A stretch of 64,000 bases of DNA, from NCBI GenBank assembly GCA_002389505.1, contig DGPA01000044.1, positions 17,369 through 81,368 on the forward strand, in the 5' to 3' direction. The notes beneath the pieces were generated by a model. That model had not been told where the DNA came from, made no database searches, and was given only the letters and a program-made list of their open reading frames with translations. Each line of letters begins with the position of its first letter. Positions within the stretch are counted from its first letter, which is position 1. The stretch comes from Halieaceae bacterium UBA4452. GTDB lineage: Bacteria > Pseudomonadota > Gammaproteobacteria > Pseudomonadales > Halieaceae. A program made the translations under genes and the position numbers. Below, piece after piece: positions 28,291 through 37,100 of this stretch.

Positions 28291-31200
28291 TGTAGCGCTC
28301 CTGCAGATCCAGTCTCAACCTGTGTCATCTCTTCGCCGCGTTGTTCGGCGTCTCGTATTGCCCAGGCTCGATAGAGCTCTTCTTTGGTTTTTAATCCCGC
28401 GCGCGGCAGGGCATGAAGTGCGACATAGTTCGCTCCCTCATGCTGGTTCTCCCACATAGCCTGGTGTGCTTGGGGTAGCTCATCCATGGTGACCGCCACC
28501 GGCGGAAGAACACTGAGTAAGCCAGATGCAATTTGCTCCTGCATTTCGGCGAACTCTCGGGATGTATTGAGGTGAGTGCCACGAATTTCTGCACTGGGCA
28601 TCAGTATTCTACGTTGCCGTGTCCACACTTGCGGGGCATAGAAGCTCAATCGCTGTCCCTGTAAGTCCTCCGAGTAAACGATCCGCCCGGTGTTGGGTTT
28701 GACCAACGCCGACGCAAGTCCCAGTCCATCACGGCCGGGTCGCTCAAAGACGACATCAGGCAAACCTCGCTTATCTAGCGTATTACGGAGCGCTGGTGCA
28801 ATCGCAGAACCAATCGGCTTTAACGTTTTATCCGAGAATTCTCGTATAGCTTCCTTGAAGGCACTGGGTTCTGTATGGGGGTCGGGTAAGACGGGGAAGG
28901 GCCCTGGCGGCACGAAGTCATCACCGAGCCGTTTTGCCAGCTCTTCTATGCTTACCACACCTCGCAAGCGTGGCCCGAAGCCGAGGGAATTGACAAACTC
29001 GCGTTGAGACACTGTGTCAACCAACACGGCTACTTGGCAGCCCATCTTACAGGCCACCTCAACCGCTTCAATGGCGATTGTATCGACAATACCGTCGTCA
29101 GCTACCCCCGGACCGTACACGACCAAGAGCGTCTTGCCCGCCCGCAAACCGGCTTTGCGGAACATCGCCGCGGGTGTTGAGGTGCCGGATTTGCCCATAA
29201 AGGTAAATCGGTAGCCGGACGAGGCGCCATAAAAAGCCAGCGTTCCGCCCTCGCCCAGTAATTGGAACGTTCTGGGGAAGGCGGTCTCGCCGGCATGGGA
29301 TACGGCATAGTGAATATGGCCTGATAGTTTGCTAACCGCTTCATCCACAAAGACCTGTCCAGCATCTTCCCATGCTTGCCATTGGCTTGGATCCTCGGGG
29401 ACGGCGGTAAATATGTTTCGCCAGCGTTCGTCTTTGCGATTAATCGCTTGGCCTCCAGCAGTCTCGACCCGAGTTACTCTTTCATTACTGGAGACCATAC
29501 CTAAGCACTCCAGGCCACTAGCGCTAGCACTGCGAAGGCAGTCATAGCCCGTACCGGTAGCGGCGCCCTCTACAAAGAGTCGCTTTGCGGGCTCAATATC
29601 CAAGGTAGTAAACAAACAGCGTTGAATCGTTCCCATTGTGAGTCCATAAGATCCCGCTTCCTCAAGGGCGAGAGAACCGAGTTTGGGGTGCAGCTGGGGA
29701 CCCTGTACGGTCAAAAACTGGGCGTGGCTGCCATCGTTGCGCTCATAGCCCTGAATTCTGAAGTCCGCAGCCATGGGGTCCAGTCCTTGGTCGGGGGACT
29801 GCAAATCACTCTGACCGGCGTAAATAGTCACCAAGTCGCCGACATTGAGCCGCCCTTGAGTCGTCAGCTCGGCGCCTAGCTGGACGACAATGCCGACTCC
29901 GCCGGAACCTGTAACTTGGACATCGGCTTCTCTCGCGTCGAAGGGCGATACTGGAATGCCGGTAATGGCCCAAATATCATTGAAGTTGACCTCTGATGCC
30001 AACACATAAACTAGGGCTTCCGTGGCCAATGGTTTGGGCGTCTTAAAGACTAACTGGCGTTCAGCATCAATGGGCTGTCCATGTTCCGGTGCACCATCGA
30101 TCTGTGAACGCGCTACGCCCAAACCGTACTGATAGTCGGGGATGACGGTTACCCCGGGGAAGAAGCTGGCGCCCATCGGCAGCAGACGGCCTTGTTCAAT
30201 GAGTGTGTCTTGCAACTGCTCGCTGGGGTAGGCAGGGACGTCGGTGACGTTTGCAGGCAAGGCAGCGCTGCGCTTCTCTAAGAAGGCAGTGATGCCATGG
30301 GGACCTGATGAGGGATCACACATGGCCTCGGCAAATAGCCGTGCTTCCTCATGAAAACCTGCGTCACTGCCTTCCCGAAGACCGACTGTGACCGCCGTGA
30401 GAATTCTTTCGGCCGTCGACTGCCGGCCACCGATAGCCAGTTGTTTCAACAGCGTCTGAATGGCTGCGGAACCGTCGATGGCTGGGATAATATCCAATGG
30501 TTGGTTACGCTCGACCAGTTCGGCTGCGCGCGCGCTCTGTATCGGAAGCAGCGGGCCTGACCCGGCGAAGTAATCCCGCAATCGTTGGATTGCTCGCTCG
30601 ATGGTTGATTCGGATTCAGCAGGGAGCCGCTCTTCGATAAGTCCCATGGCTAAGGCCGTCTCTGAATCAATTGGGCGACCTCGTAACATCAACGCTATAG
30701 CGTCGAGTGCACCGCTTTCCCCGCGAGCGGCGTAGAGCTTTCTCAACAGCCGCTGGGTACCACCGTAGCCAGGCATTAAATGCAGGTTAATTTCGGGTTG
30801 TCCAAACGTTGCGTGTTCCGCACCGATAGCATAGCCGCATGACAGTAATAGCTCGTTACCCCCGCCCAACGCAGGGCCGTTAACGGCTGCGACGACCGGG
30901 ATCGGCAGCTGCTCAATAGCATCAAAGGCGGCGTGCGCTGCATGGGGAAGGGTCAATGCAGATTCCATATCGCCGACTTCGCCAATCTTTAATAATTCTT
31001 TCACATCGGCACCCGCCACAAAGGTGCTGCGGTTGCCGGTAATAATCAGCGCATCGAGGGTAGCTTGCTGGCGAATTTGCTGAACGACCGTGTGTAATTC
31101 ATCGAGTGCTCGCTCATTGAGGGCATTCACTGGGGGATTTGAAATGAACAGCAAGCCGACGTGCTTATCAGCGGTCAAAGGATGCGTTTCTAGGCGTATA

Positions 31201-33713
31201 TAACGCCAGGTTTGAATGATTTTCTTCGCTTGAGCCAGCGCACCGTGATCACGCCACTGACTTATCGCTTCTCTAATAAAGTCGACGACCTCGGGATTTC
31301 TTAGTGTCGAAAGATCGCCTAACGGTGTACCCAACAACAGCGCGCGTAGGGTACGGCGCATATATTTTCCCGATCGAGTTTCAGGGAAGGCTGGAACCAC
31401 TAAGAAGTCAGAAGGCACTGCGGTTGAGCCTTTTTCGGATCGAACCAAGCCTTGCAGGCGGGCAAAGTCCTCGTCAGATAATTTACGGCCCGGTGCAGCG
31501 ATGAGAAAGGCAATTGGGGTCTCGCCTTTTTCATCGTGGGGTGCACCGACCACGACAACATTGCCTACCGGGGAATCTTCCCTCAGCGTTTTGTCTCTGA
31601 GGATGGCACCTTCTATTTCTTCGGTGCCGACTCGGTGTCCCGAGACATTGATGACATCATCAGAGCGACCATGGAGGGTAAAGCCACCATCGTCGTGGCG
31701 TCTGGCATAGTCGCCTTGAGTATAGCTGTAGCCACTATCCCATCGACTAAAATACGTTTCGGTAAAGCGGGCAATATCTCCACACCAATCGGGTTGTCCA
31801 AATCGATCATTATCGCCCCACAGGGTATGGGCAAGGTAAGGATAGGGTGCAGTAATCACGAGCTCGCCTTTCTCGCCGACTTCAGCTTCGCGATGGCGCT
31901 GAACGTGCCCATCGCTGCCCATGTCTTCTGCTACGCGCACCTGTGCCTGAATCCAGGGCAATGCCCATGTTTTCGCATCGGCTCGTAGATCCTTATAGTC
32001 TCCTTCCGGACAAGAGAACACGATGCCGCCATGTTCGGTGGCCCAATAAGAATTAATATACCGAGCACAAATATTATTCATGGCGAATTGTTGTACGGCG
32101 GGTGATACCGGTTCCGCGCAAAATGTTGCGGTTCGCAAGGACGACATATCATGCGCTGCCATTTCGTTGGTACTCGCTGGGTCGGTCATTACCGCCTTCA
32201 GGAATGTGGAGCCCGCCTTGAAAAGCGTCACCTGGTGTCGCTCTATGGTGGAAGCAAAGCGCCCGGCATTCGGAAACAGGGGTGACCCCTCGCAGACTAC
32301 CGTCGTCATGCCAACGGCGAGCGGCGCGGCGATTAAGTACGACTGACCCGTGATCCAGCCTGGATCCCCTATCACGTAGAGGGTGTCATCGGATGTGGCG
32401 TTGAATACTGCGCCCATAGAATGTGTGACGCCGGCGAGCCACCCGCCGTGCGTATGCACCACACCTTTTGGTTTGCCAGTGGAGCCAGAGGTGTAAATAA
32501 TAAACAGTGGCCAGTTAGCTTCCAGCGCTTCGGCACCTTGAATGCTGTTTACAACAGACCAAAAATGCTGATCTGAGTCCTCATCGAGCGTGTCGAAACT
32601 CGCTATGCCGATGTCAGTCAAGCACGCGTTTCGCGTGTTGTTGAGACACTCGGTAGCGTCGATATCCCGCTCATAACTCACCACTTCCTGGCCGGTATAT
32701 CTGACAACGATGACCTTTTCTATGTTATGTCGGACGTTGGCAAGCGCTATAGCGACATCGGTTCGCAGTTTGGCGGCTACGTCCGCGGGCAAGTGCGCTC
32801 GCTGACTGAGACAAATGCCGAGCTCGCGCATAACATCAGCGCGTTCGACGGTGATCTCACCATGGAGGGCAGCGCGGATTTGTTCGGTGATCGATGATGC
32901 ATCGGTGAGCTCATCGTTACTGGCCAGCACTGCAGCTAGGGCTTTAATGCCTTTGTCGGCTGGTATGTAATTATCCAGAGCAGGATCGGTATATTGGCTC
33001 TTGAAAGGCACCATTTCGGCATTGCGATAGCCTCCGTCCGCGGTAATTACCATGCGAGCGCCCGCATCATGCAATCGGTCAGACAGGGTTTTAGCCGAGA
33101 AGCCGCCAAACACCGGGGTATATATGACCCCTAGCCGTTGTGCGGCGAGGATATAAAAGATTTGCTCAGCAATATTGGGCATATTGAGGGCAATACGATC
33201 GCCTTTGACTAACCCCAAATCCTTTAACATTCGAGCTCGGAGAACCACTTCTAGCAGCAATTCTCGATAGCTAAATGTTTGCTCGACAACCGGACCGCCA
33301 CGGCCATTATTTTTTGCGGGATCCCAACGATCACCCTCGAATATGAGGGCTTTATTGTTGCCGTGGCCAGATAGAACATGCCGATCTAGCAAATTAAAGC
33401 AGCTGTTAGTTTGTGCGTCGACAAACCAACGAATATAGGGGGAGCGCGAGGCATCGAGTACCTCAGACCACGGCTGATAATTGTTGTTAAGATCCTCTCG
33501 GACTACTGCTTCGCCAGTCTGATGACAGAAGCCATGCCAGCCCGCGTGTGCTGTGTTAAACGTAAGCCATTGTCCAGAAGCGGCGTCAAACCAGTGAATA
33601 CATGTCTCACCCAAGCCGGAAAAATAGGTCTGGGGTGCATCAATGATAGATCGACGAACGTCGTCCTCTCCCGACTGGGAGCGGATGTGTTCACCTTTGA
33701 CACCAACGTTCAT
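28287..33713 (-). CDS. pcs: Trifunctional propionyl-CoA synthase
   Basis: A 1808-residue fusion of three enzymes that turns 3-hydroxypropionate into propionyl-CoA. The acyl-CoA synthetase domain (about 40-830) has the nucleotide loop TSGSTGKPKGVVH near 408 and the C-terminal lysine in SGKYMRR near 782. The enoyl-CoA hydratase domain (about 845-1190) has NGPALGGGNELLLS and FGQPEINLHLMPGYGG, with both catalytic glutamates. The enoyl-CoA reductase domain (about 1215-1808) is an MDR-type reductase with VEGAATGTGYDCL. The start was moved to the ATG at 33713, which has GGAG seven bases upstream; a 43-residue in-frame extension to 33842 has no such site. It is the first gene of an operon with mcr. 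Established in Chloroflexus, and, as recalled, in Erythrobacter NAP1 and some NOR5-type bacteria. Confidence 0.93.
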   Translation of the reverse strand: MNVGVKGEHIRSQSGEDDVRRSIIDAPQTYFSGLGETCIHWFDAASGQWLTFNTAHAGWHGFCHQTGEAVVREDLNNNYQPWSEVLDASRSPYIRWFVDAQTNSCFNLLDRHVLSGHGNNKALIFEGDRWDPAKNNGRGGPVVEQTFSYRELLLEVVLRARMLKDLGLVKGDRIALNMPNIAEQIFYILAAQRLGVIYTPVFGGFSAKTLSDRLHDAGARMVITADGGYRNAEMVPFKSQYTDPALDNYIPADKGIKALAAVLASNDELTDASSITEQIRAALHGEITVERADVMRELGICLSQRAHLPADVAAKLRTDVAIALANVRHNIEKVIVVRYTGQEVVSYERDIDATECLNNTRNACLTDIGIASFDTLDEDSDQHFWSVVNSIQGAEALEANWPLFIIYTSGSTGKPKGVVHTHGGWLAGVTHSMGAVFNATSDDTLYVIGDPGWITGQSYLIAAPLAVGMTTVVCEGSPLFPNAGRFASTIERHQVTLFKAGSTFLKAVMTDPASTNEMAAHDMSSLRTATFCAEPVSPAVQQFAMNNICARYINSYWATEHGGIVFSCPEGDYKDLRADAKTWALPWIQAQVRVAEDMGSDGHVQRHREAEVGEKGELVITAPYPYLAHTLWGDNDRFGQPDWCGDIARFTETYFSRWDSGYSYTQGDYARRHDDGGFTLHGRSDDVINVSGHRVGTEEIEGAILRDKTLREDSPVGNVVVVGAPHDEKGETPIAFLIAAPGRKLSDEDFARLQGLVRSEKGSTAVPSDFLVVPAFPETRSGKYMRRTLRALLLGTPLGDLSTLRNPEVVDFIREAISQWRDHGALAQAKKIIQTWRYIRLETHPLTADKHVGLLFISNPPVNALNERALDELHTVVQQIRQQATLDALIITGNRSTFVAGADVKELLKIGEVGDMESALTLPHAAHAAFDAIEQLPIPVVAAVNGPALGGGNELLLSCGYAIGAEHATFGQPEINLHLMPGYGGTQRLLRKLYAARGESGALDAIALMLRGRPIDSETALAMGLIEERLPAESESTIERAIQRLRDYFAGSGPLLPIQSARAAELVERNQPLDIIPAIDGSAAIQTLLKQLAIGGRQSTAERILTAVTVGLREGSDAGFHEEARLFAEAMCDPSSGPHGITAFLEKRSAALPANVTDVPAYPSEQLQDTLIEQGRLLPMGASFFPGVTVIPDYQYGLGVARSQIDGAPEHGQPIDAERQLVFKTPKPLATEALVYVLASEVNFNDIWAITGIPVSPFDAREADVQVTGSGGVGIVVQLGAELTTQGRLNVGDLVTIYAGQSDLQSPDQGLDPMAADFRIQGYERNDGSHAQFLTVQGPQLHPKLGSLALEEAGSYGLTMGTIQRCLFTTLDIEPAKRLFVEGAATGTGYDCLRSASASGLECLGMVSSNERVTRVETAGGQAINRKDERWRNIFTAVPEDPSQWQAWEDAGQVFVDEAVSKLSGHIHYAVSHAGETAFPRTFQLLGEGGTLAFYGASSGYRFTFMGKSGTSTPAAMFRKAGLRAGKTLLVVYGPGVADDGIVDTIAIEAVEVACKMGCQVAVLVDTVSQREFVNSLGFGPRLRGVVSIEELAKRLGDDFVPPGPFPVLPDPHTEPSAFKEAIREFSDKTLKPIGSAIAPALRNTLDKRGLPDVVFERPGRDGLGLASALVKPNTGRIVYSEDLQGQRLSFYAPQVWTRQRRILMPSAEIRGTHLNTSREFAEMQEQIASGLLSVLPPVAVTMDELPQAHQAMWENQHEGANYVALHALPRAGLKTKEELYRAWAIRDAEQRGEEMTQVETGSAGALQ

Positions 33714-33764
33714 TGAGATCTCCATAAGAAGCGGCCAGCCGCTTCGGTAGCAGGCACCCCCTGT

Positions 33765-33779
33765 AACGGAACGTCCGTT
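33765..33779. promoter_or_regulatory. 15-bp perfect palindrome, putative pcs operator
   Basis: AACGGA-ACG-TCCGTT is a perfect inverted repeat with arms of six bases, ending 52 bases upstream of the proposed pcs ATG. On the minus strand a TATAAC hexamer (33777-33782) overlaps its upstream edge and could be the -10 box; a -35 box at the right distance (TCTACC) is poor. An operator for a dimeric regulator is the natural reading. The regulator is unknown. Confidence 0.4.
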
Positions 33780-33795
33780 ATAGCAGTGCGCCATA

Positions 33796-33807
33796 GGGTG
33801 GTAGAAG
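33796..33807 (-). promoter_or_regulatory. CWTCTACYACCC element copy 2, upstream of pcs
   Basis: The plus strand reads GGGTGGTAGAAG; the minus strand, reading towards pcs, is CTTCTACCACCC. It lies 83-94 bases upstream of the pcs ATG and overlaps the place where a -35 box would sit. Its 10-base core is identical to copy 3. Confidence 0.35.
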
Positions 33808-33971
33808 CTAGTAGGTTCACCCGTAATCACCCCTGCCAGCAACGGCTCAGGGCGGTCGTAACTGTGTTTTCCACATTACGGTTAGCCAGGGGGTCCGGAT
33901 CAACCGAAATGCCTAATAGTTGCGCCGTTTTGGTTGTTTTAGTGTTAAATCGGTCGCGTTGCGCTCTCCAT

Positions 33972-33991
33972 GGGTGGTAGATGATTGCGCC
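33972..33991 (-). promoter_or_regulatory. CWTCTACYACCC element copy 3, upstream of pcs
   Basis: The plus strand reads GGGTGGTAGATGATTGCGCC, 17 of 20 bases identical to the element upstream of the TonB receptor (3191-3210). It is 66 bases upstream of the divergent MDR gene, so it may serve either direction. Function is inferred. Confidence 0.35.
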
Positions 33992-34056
33992 AGTCGCCGC
34001 TGTCGTCAGGGTGTAGTATCGTAGCGGCTCTTTTTTAGCCTTTAAGGAAGTCAGTT

Positions 34057-35061
34057 ATGCACGCCGTTCACGTACAGGCCCCTGGGGGGCTAGAGAAATT
34101 ATCGATTGCTGATAGGTCAGCGCGAGCGCCAGGAGTTGGAGAGATTCAGGTCGCGCTCAAGGCGAGCTCGTTAAACTTTCATGATTACGCGGTGGTCACA
34201 GGCATGATCCCGACGACTGATGGACGTATTCCGCTATCTGATGGATCGGGCGTTGTGGCTGCGGTGGGTGAGGGCGTTAGCGCCTTTGCGGTCGGTGATC
34301 ACGTAATGAGCTATTTCTTTCCCGCATGGGTGTCGGGCCGTGCCAGCAGCGCAGCGCTACAGGGTGTGCCCGGTGATCATGTCGATGGCTTTGCTGCGCA
34401 AACGGTGACCATGCCGGCTTCTGCCTTCAGTGGTATACCTCGATCCCTTAGTTTCGCTGAGGCTGCGACCTTGGGATGCGCAGGCCTGACCGCCTGGCGG
34501 GCCTTGGTGGTTGATTCGCAGTTGAAGGCCGGCGACTGGGTTTTGGTACAGGGAAGCGGTGGGGTCTCTGTTTTTGCGCTGCAATTTGCTCGATTGATGG
34601 GCTATCGGGTCGTAGCCACATCGTCCAGTGACGATAAGTTGGATCGACTGGGTGCTCTGGGCGCTGAGCACTTGATAAACTATCGGGAAAATCCTGACTG
34701 GGGAAAGACGGCTTTTGAGTTAACCGGCGGACGTGGGATAGATCTGGTCATCGAAGTAGGGGGGCCGGGCAATCTTCCCCAGTCCATCAATGCGCTGGCA
34801 GTGGATGGCTGTATTAGCTTAATTGGCGTCTTGACCGGGGTTTCCGGTGAGGTTCCCACGGCCGCTTTAATGACAAAAAATGGTCGGATTAGTGGTATTA
34901 CGGTGGGCAGTCAGAGTGATCAGCTGGCAATGAACCGCTGCGTTGAAGCACAGGGATTGAAGCCCGTTATTGACTCGGAATACCCGCTGATCAACTTAGC
35001 CGACGCATTTCGGCATATGGAGTCACAAACGCACTTTGGGAAAATTTGCGTCACTATTTGA
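34057..35061 (+). CDS. Medium-chain (MDR) NAD(P)-dependent oxidoreductase, quinone oxidoreductase-like
   Basis: A 334-residue MDR protein. The N-terminal GroES-like half contains ASSLNFHDYAVVTG and PLSDGSGVVAAVGEGV; the Rossmann half has VLVQGSGGVSVFALQFARL, the NAD(P) loop, around residue 165-185. The Cys/His zinc ligands of alcohol dehydrogenases are not evident, so it fits the zinc-free quinone oxidoreductase / enoyl reductase side of the superfamily. It is transcribed divergently from pcs, whose third domain is also an MDR reductase, so action on an acrylyl- or enoyl-type substrate is possible but only a guess. Confidence 0.88.
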   Translation: MHAVHVQAPGGLEKLSIADRSARAPGVGEIQVALKASSLNFHDYAVVTGMIPTTDGRIPLSDGSGVVAAVGEGVSAFAVGDHVMSYFFPAWVSGRASSAALQGVPGDHVDGFAAQTVTMPASAFSGIPRSLSFAEAATLGCAGLTAWRALVVDSQLKAGDWVLVQGSGGVSVFALQFARLMGYRVVATSSSDDKLDRLGALGAEHLINYRENPDWGKTAFELTGGRGIDLVIEVGGPGNLPQSINALAVDGCISLIGVLTGVSGEVPTAALMTKNGRISGITVGSQSDQLAMNRCVEAQGLKPVIDSEYPLINLADAFRHMESQTHFGKICVTI

Positions 35062-35143
35062 GACTGTGGCATACGCCCCCACCGCTGCCTGCCTGTGTCA
35101 TGCGCGGTGTTAAGGCGGATATCGATTTTTTGGAGGACGAGTT

Positions 35144-35848
35144 ATGTCACACCTGACCGTGACTGAGCGAGAAGACTACACAGAAATTCATATGGATGAC
35201 GGTAAAGCTAATGCGCTGGGCTTCGCTCTGATTGAGGCATTACATAGTGCGCTAGACACGGCGGCACAGCGTGGTGGCGTTATCGCCCTGGTGGGGCGAG
35301 AAGGAAAGTTTAGCGCCGGCTTCGATCTTAGCGTTATGCAGCGCTTTGACGCAGAGTCAACACGACTCCTGCGCGAAGGTGCAGATTTGATCATACGATT
35401 GTTAGGCTTTGACGGTCCGGTCATTTTAGGTGTGTCAGGGCATGCCTTGGCATTGGGTGGCCTACTGTGTCTATCTGCCGACCATCGAATTGGCGTTCAG
35501 GGCGCGTTTAAGCTGGGTTTGAATGAAGTGGCGATAGGCATGACCATGCCTTGGTTCGGGGTCGAGTTGTGTCGGGCACGACTGACTCCCAGCCACAGAG
35601 ATCAGGCCCTCGGGTTGGCGCGTCTCTACAGCCCCGATGAAGCCATTGGTGCAGGGTTCTTGGATGAAGTCGTAGCGCCAACGGCATTGTCAGAGCGAAT
35701 TGCTGACGTGGCCTCTCACCTTGCCAAGCTCCACATGCCCTCCCACGGAGCCACCAAAACCCGTTCTAGAGAGATTCTCATGCAGCGTTTATCGTTAGCT
35801 ATTGACCGGGATTTTGCAGAGGGAGCCAGTCTCAACGCTCGAGCGTAG
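35144..35848 (+). CDS. Crotonase-family protein (enoyl-CoA hydratase/isomerase-like)
   Basis: A 234-residue crotonase-fold protein. The CoA-binding/oxyanion segment is GKFSAGFDLSVM (about 52-63) and the second is GHALALGGLLCLSADHRIG. The position of the first catalytic glutamate of hydratases (GG-xE) is Leu here, while an acidic residue remains in LGLNEVAIGM. It is therefore unlikely to be a standard hydratase; hydrolase or isomerase roles occur in this family. It has a GGAGGA ribosome site, follows the MDR gene by 82 bases and is probably cotranscribed with it. Confidence 0.87.
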   Translation: MSHLTVTEREDYTEIHMDDGKANALGFALIEALHSALDTAAQRGGVIALVGREGKFSAGFDLSVMQRFDAESTRLLREGADLIIRLLGFDGPVILGVSGHALALGGLLCLSADHRIGVQGAFKLGLNEVAIGMTMPWFGVELCRARLTPSHRDQALGLARLYSPDEAIGAGFLDEVVAPTALSERIADVASHLAKLHMPSHGATKTRSREILMQRLSLAIDRDFAEGASLNARA

Positions 35849-35875
35849 CGTTTATTTGACCGGGCAGCGCAAGCG

Positions 35876-37057
35876 CTAGGGCTTCGAATCCTTGAATTTT
35901 TCGCTCATCGTCGCATTGTTGCGGGTCAACTTTTTGATCGTGACTTCTTGTGCCTTATTGTTAGCAAGGCGAAGGTTCCGGTCAGTCCCTAGCAGGGCAT
36001 CTTTAGTTTTCTGCAGATGATCGATGGACTTGTCGATTTCATCGATGGCCGTTTGGAATTTTCTCGACGCTAGGTCATAGTTTTTCGCAAAGGCACTCTT
36101 GAAGCTTTCCAAATCATTTTCAAAATTTGTCACGTCGACCGTTTGTGCTCTAACGAGTGCTAGTTCGGATTTATAGGTGAGTGCATTCAGCGACGCATTA
36201 CGCAGTAGCGTGATAATCGGTATAAAAAACTGCGGCCTGACCACGTACATCTTTGGATAGCGATGGGATACGTCAACGATGCCGCCATTATACAGCTCGC
36301 TGTCAGTCTCCAGCAGGGAGATGAGTATGGCGTATTCGCATGCTTTCGCGGTCCGGTCTTTGTCTAGCTCTTTCAAGAAATCCTCATTGCGCTTCTTTGT
36401 CGCCGTGGTGTCGGCTTCGTTCTTCATTTCAAACATGATGGAGACGATCTCTGTCTTGTTGTCGTCGAAGTCACGAAAAATAAAATCCCCTTTGCTGCCA
36501 GACTGAGCGTCGTTGTCTTTCTCGAAATAGGCCTTTGGGAAAGCAGTAGCGCGTATTTGGTTGAAGGCCGTTTCGCAATGTTGCTCGAGGGTCTCGCCGA
36601 GCATTTTTGTGGATAAGCGCGCCTTCAAATCTTTCAAGCGATCAATGGCATCATCCCGATCTTTGATTTGCGTCTCATATTTATCTTTGAGGGCTTGTTC
36701 GGACAGCTTTTTCTCTAGCGCCGCGCTCTGTAGCTGGTTACTCACTGCGTCGTATTTCTTTTCGACCGCGTTGACCGCTTGCGATACAGCCAATTGTTGT
36801 TCAAGCGCAGCGGCTGCAATTTCTGCCTGAAGCGCCTGTACTTGTGCGTCTTTTGCGGCGCTGTCAGTCTGCGCCTGACGTAGAGTCTGGCTTTTTACGA
36901 GTTCAATGGCATCCTGCTTTTCGCGCTCTGCAAGGCGCAGACGCTCCTCAAGTTGCGAGTCAAATTCGTGATCACGCACTTGTTTTACGATATCCGCATA
37001 GCCTGTCTCGTCCACTTTGAAGGCTTTGTCACAGTGTGGACAACGAATATCGTGCAT
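35876..37057 (-). CDS. DUF2130 protein, zinc-ribbon and coiled-coil N-terminus, nuclease-like core
   Basis: A 393-residue protein of unknown function. It begins with a CPHC motif (residues 6-9, IRCPHCDKAFKV), then a long charged coiled coil (about 30-160), then the DUF2130 region (about 165-390). In that region the pattern GDFIFRD ... FEMKNEAD recalls the D ... ExK core of PD-(D/E)XK nucleases, but this is a pattern seen by eye. The protein has no obvious functional link to its neighbours and is convergent with the crotonase gene 27 bases away. Confidence 0.8.
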   Translation of the reverse strand: MHDIRCPHCDKAFKVDETGYADIVKQVRDHEFDSQLEERLRLAEREKQDAIELVKSQTLRQAQTDSAAKDAQVQALQAEIAAAALEQQLAVSQAVNAVEKKYDAVSNQLQSAALEKKLSEQALKDKYETQIKDRDDAIDRLKDLKARLSTKMLGETLEQHCETAFNQIRATAFPKAYFEKDNDAQSGSKGDFIFRDFDDNKTEIVSIMFEMKNEADTTATKKRNEDFLKELDKDRTAKACEYAILISLLETDSELYNGGIVDVSHRYPKMYVVRPQFFIPIITLLRNASLNALTYKSELALVRAQTVDVTNFENDLESFKSAFAKNYDLASRKFQTAIDEIDKSIDHLQKTKDALLGTDRNLRLANNKAQEVTIKKLTRNNATMSEKFKDSKP

Positions 37058-37100
37058 GTAACGTCCTCGGGTATGTCGATGCTAGCAGGGTGTCTGTTAG

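Larger units (their letters stand above)
33714..34056. other. 343-bp divergent intergenic region, pcs / MDR oxidoreductase
   Basis: It must contain both divergent promoters. Visible structure: a 15-bp perfect palindrome at 33765-33779, two copies of a CWTCTACYACCC element (33796-33807 and 33972-33991) and a word shared with the TonB-receptor upstream region (33908-33928). The two element copies also share flanking sequence (TCTACCACCC then ATGG then CGCA), indicating a local duplication. The extended in-frame N-terminus of pcs (33714-33842) overlaps this region but is not thought to be coding. Confidence 0.5.

Noticed and set aside
33714..33842. 43-residue N-terminal extension of propionyl-CoA synthase
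   Set aside because: It lacks a ribosome site, contains the palindrome and repeated element, and is absent from the family's normal N-terminus; the ATG at 33713 has GGAG at the right distance.
33881..33887. TGTG...CACA word in the pcs / MDR intergenic region considered as a PpsR site
   Set aside because: The spacing between half-sites is 5, not 12, so it does not fit the PpsR consensus.
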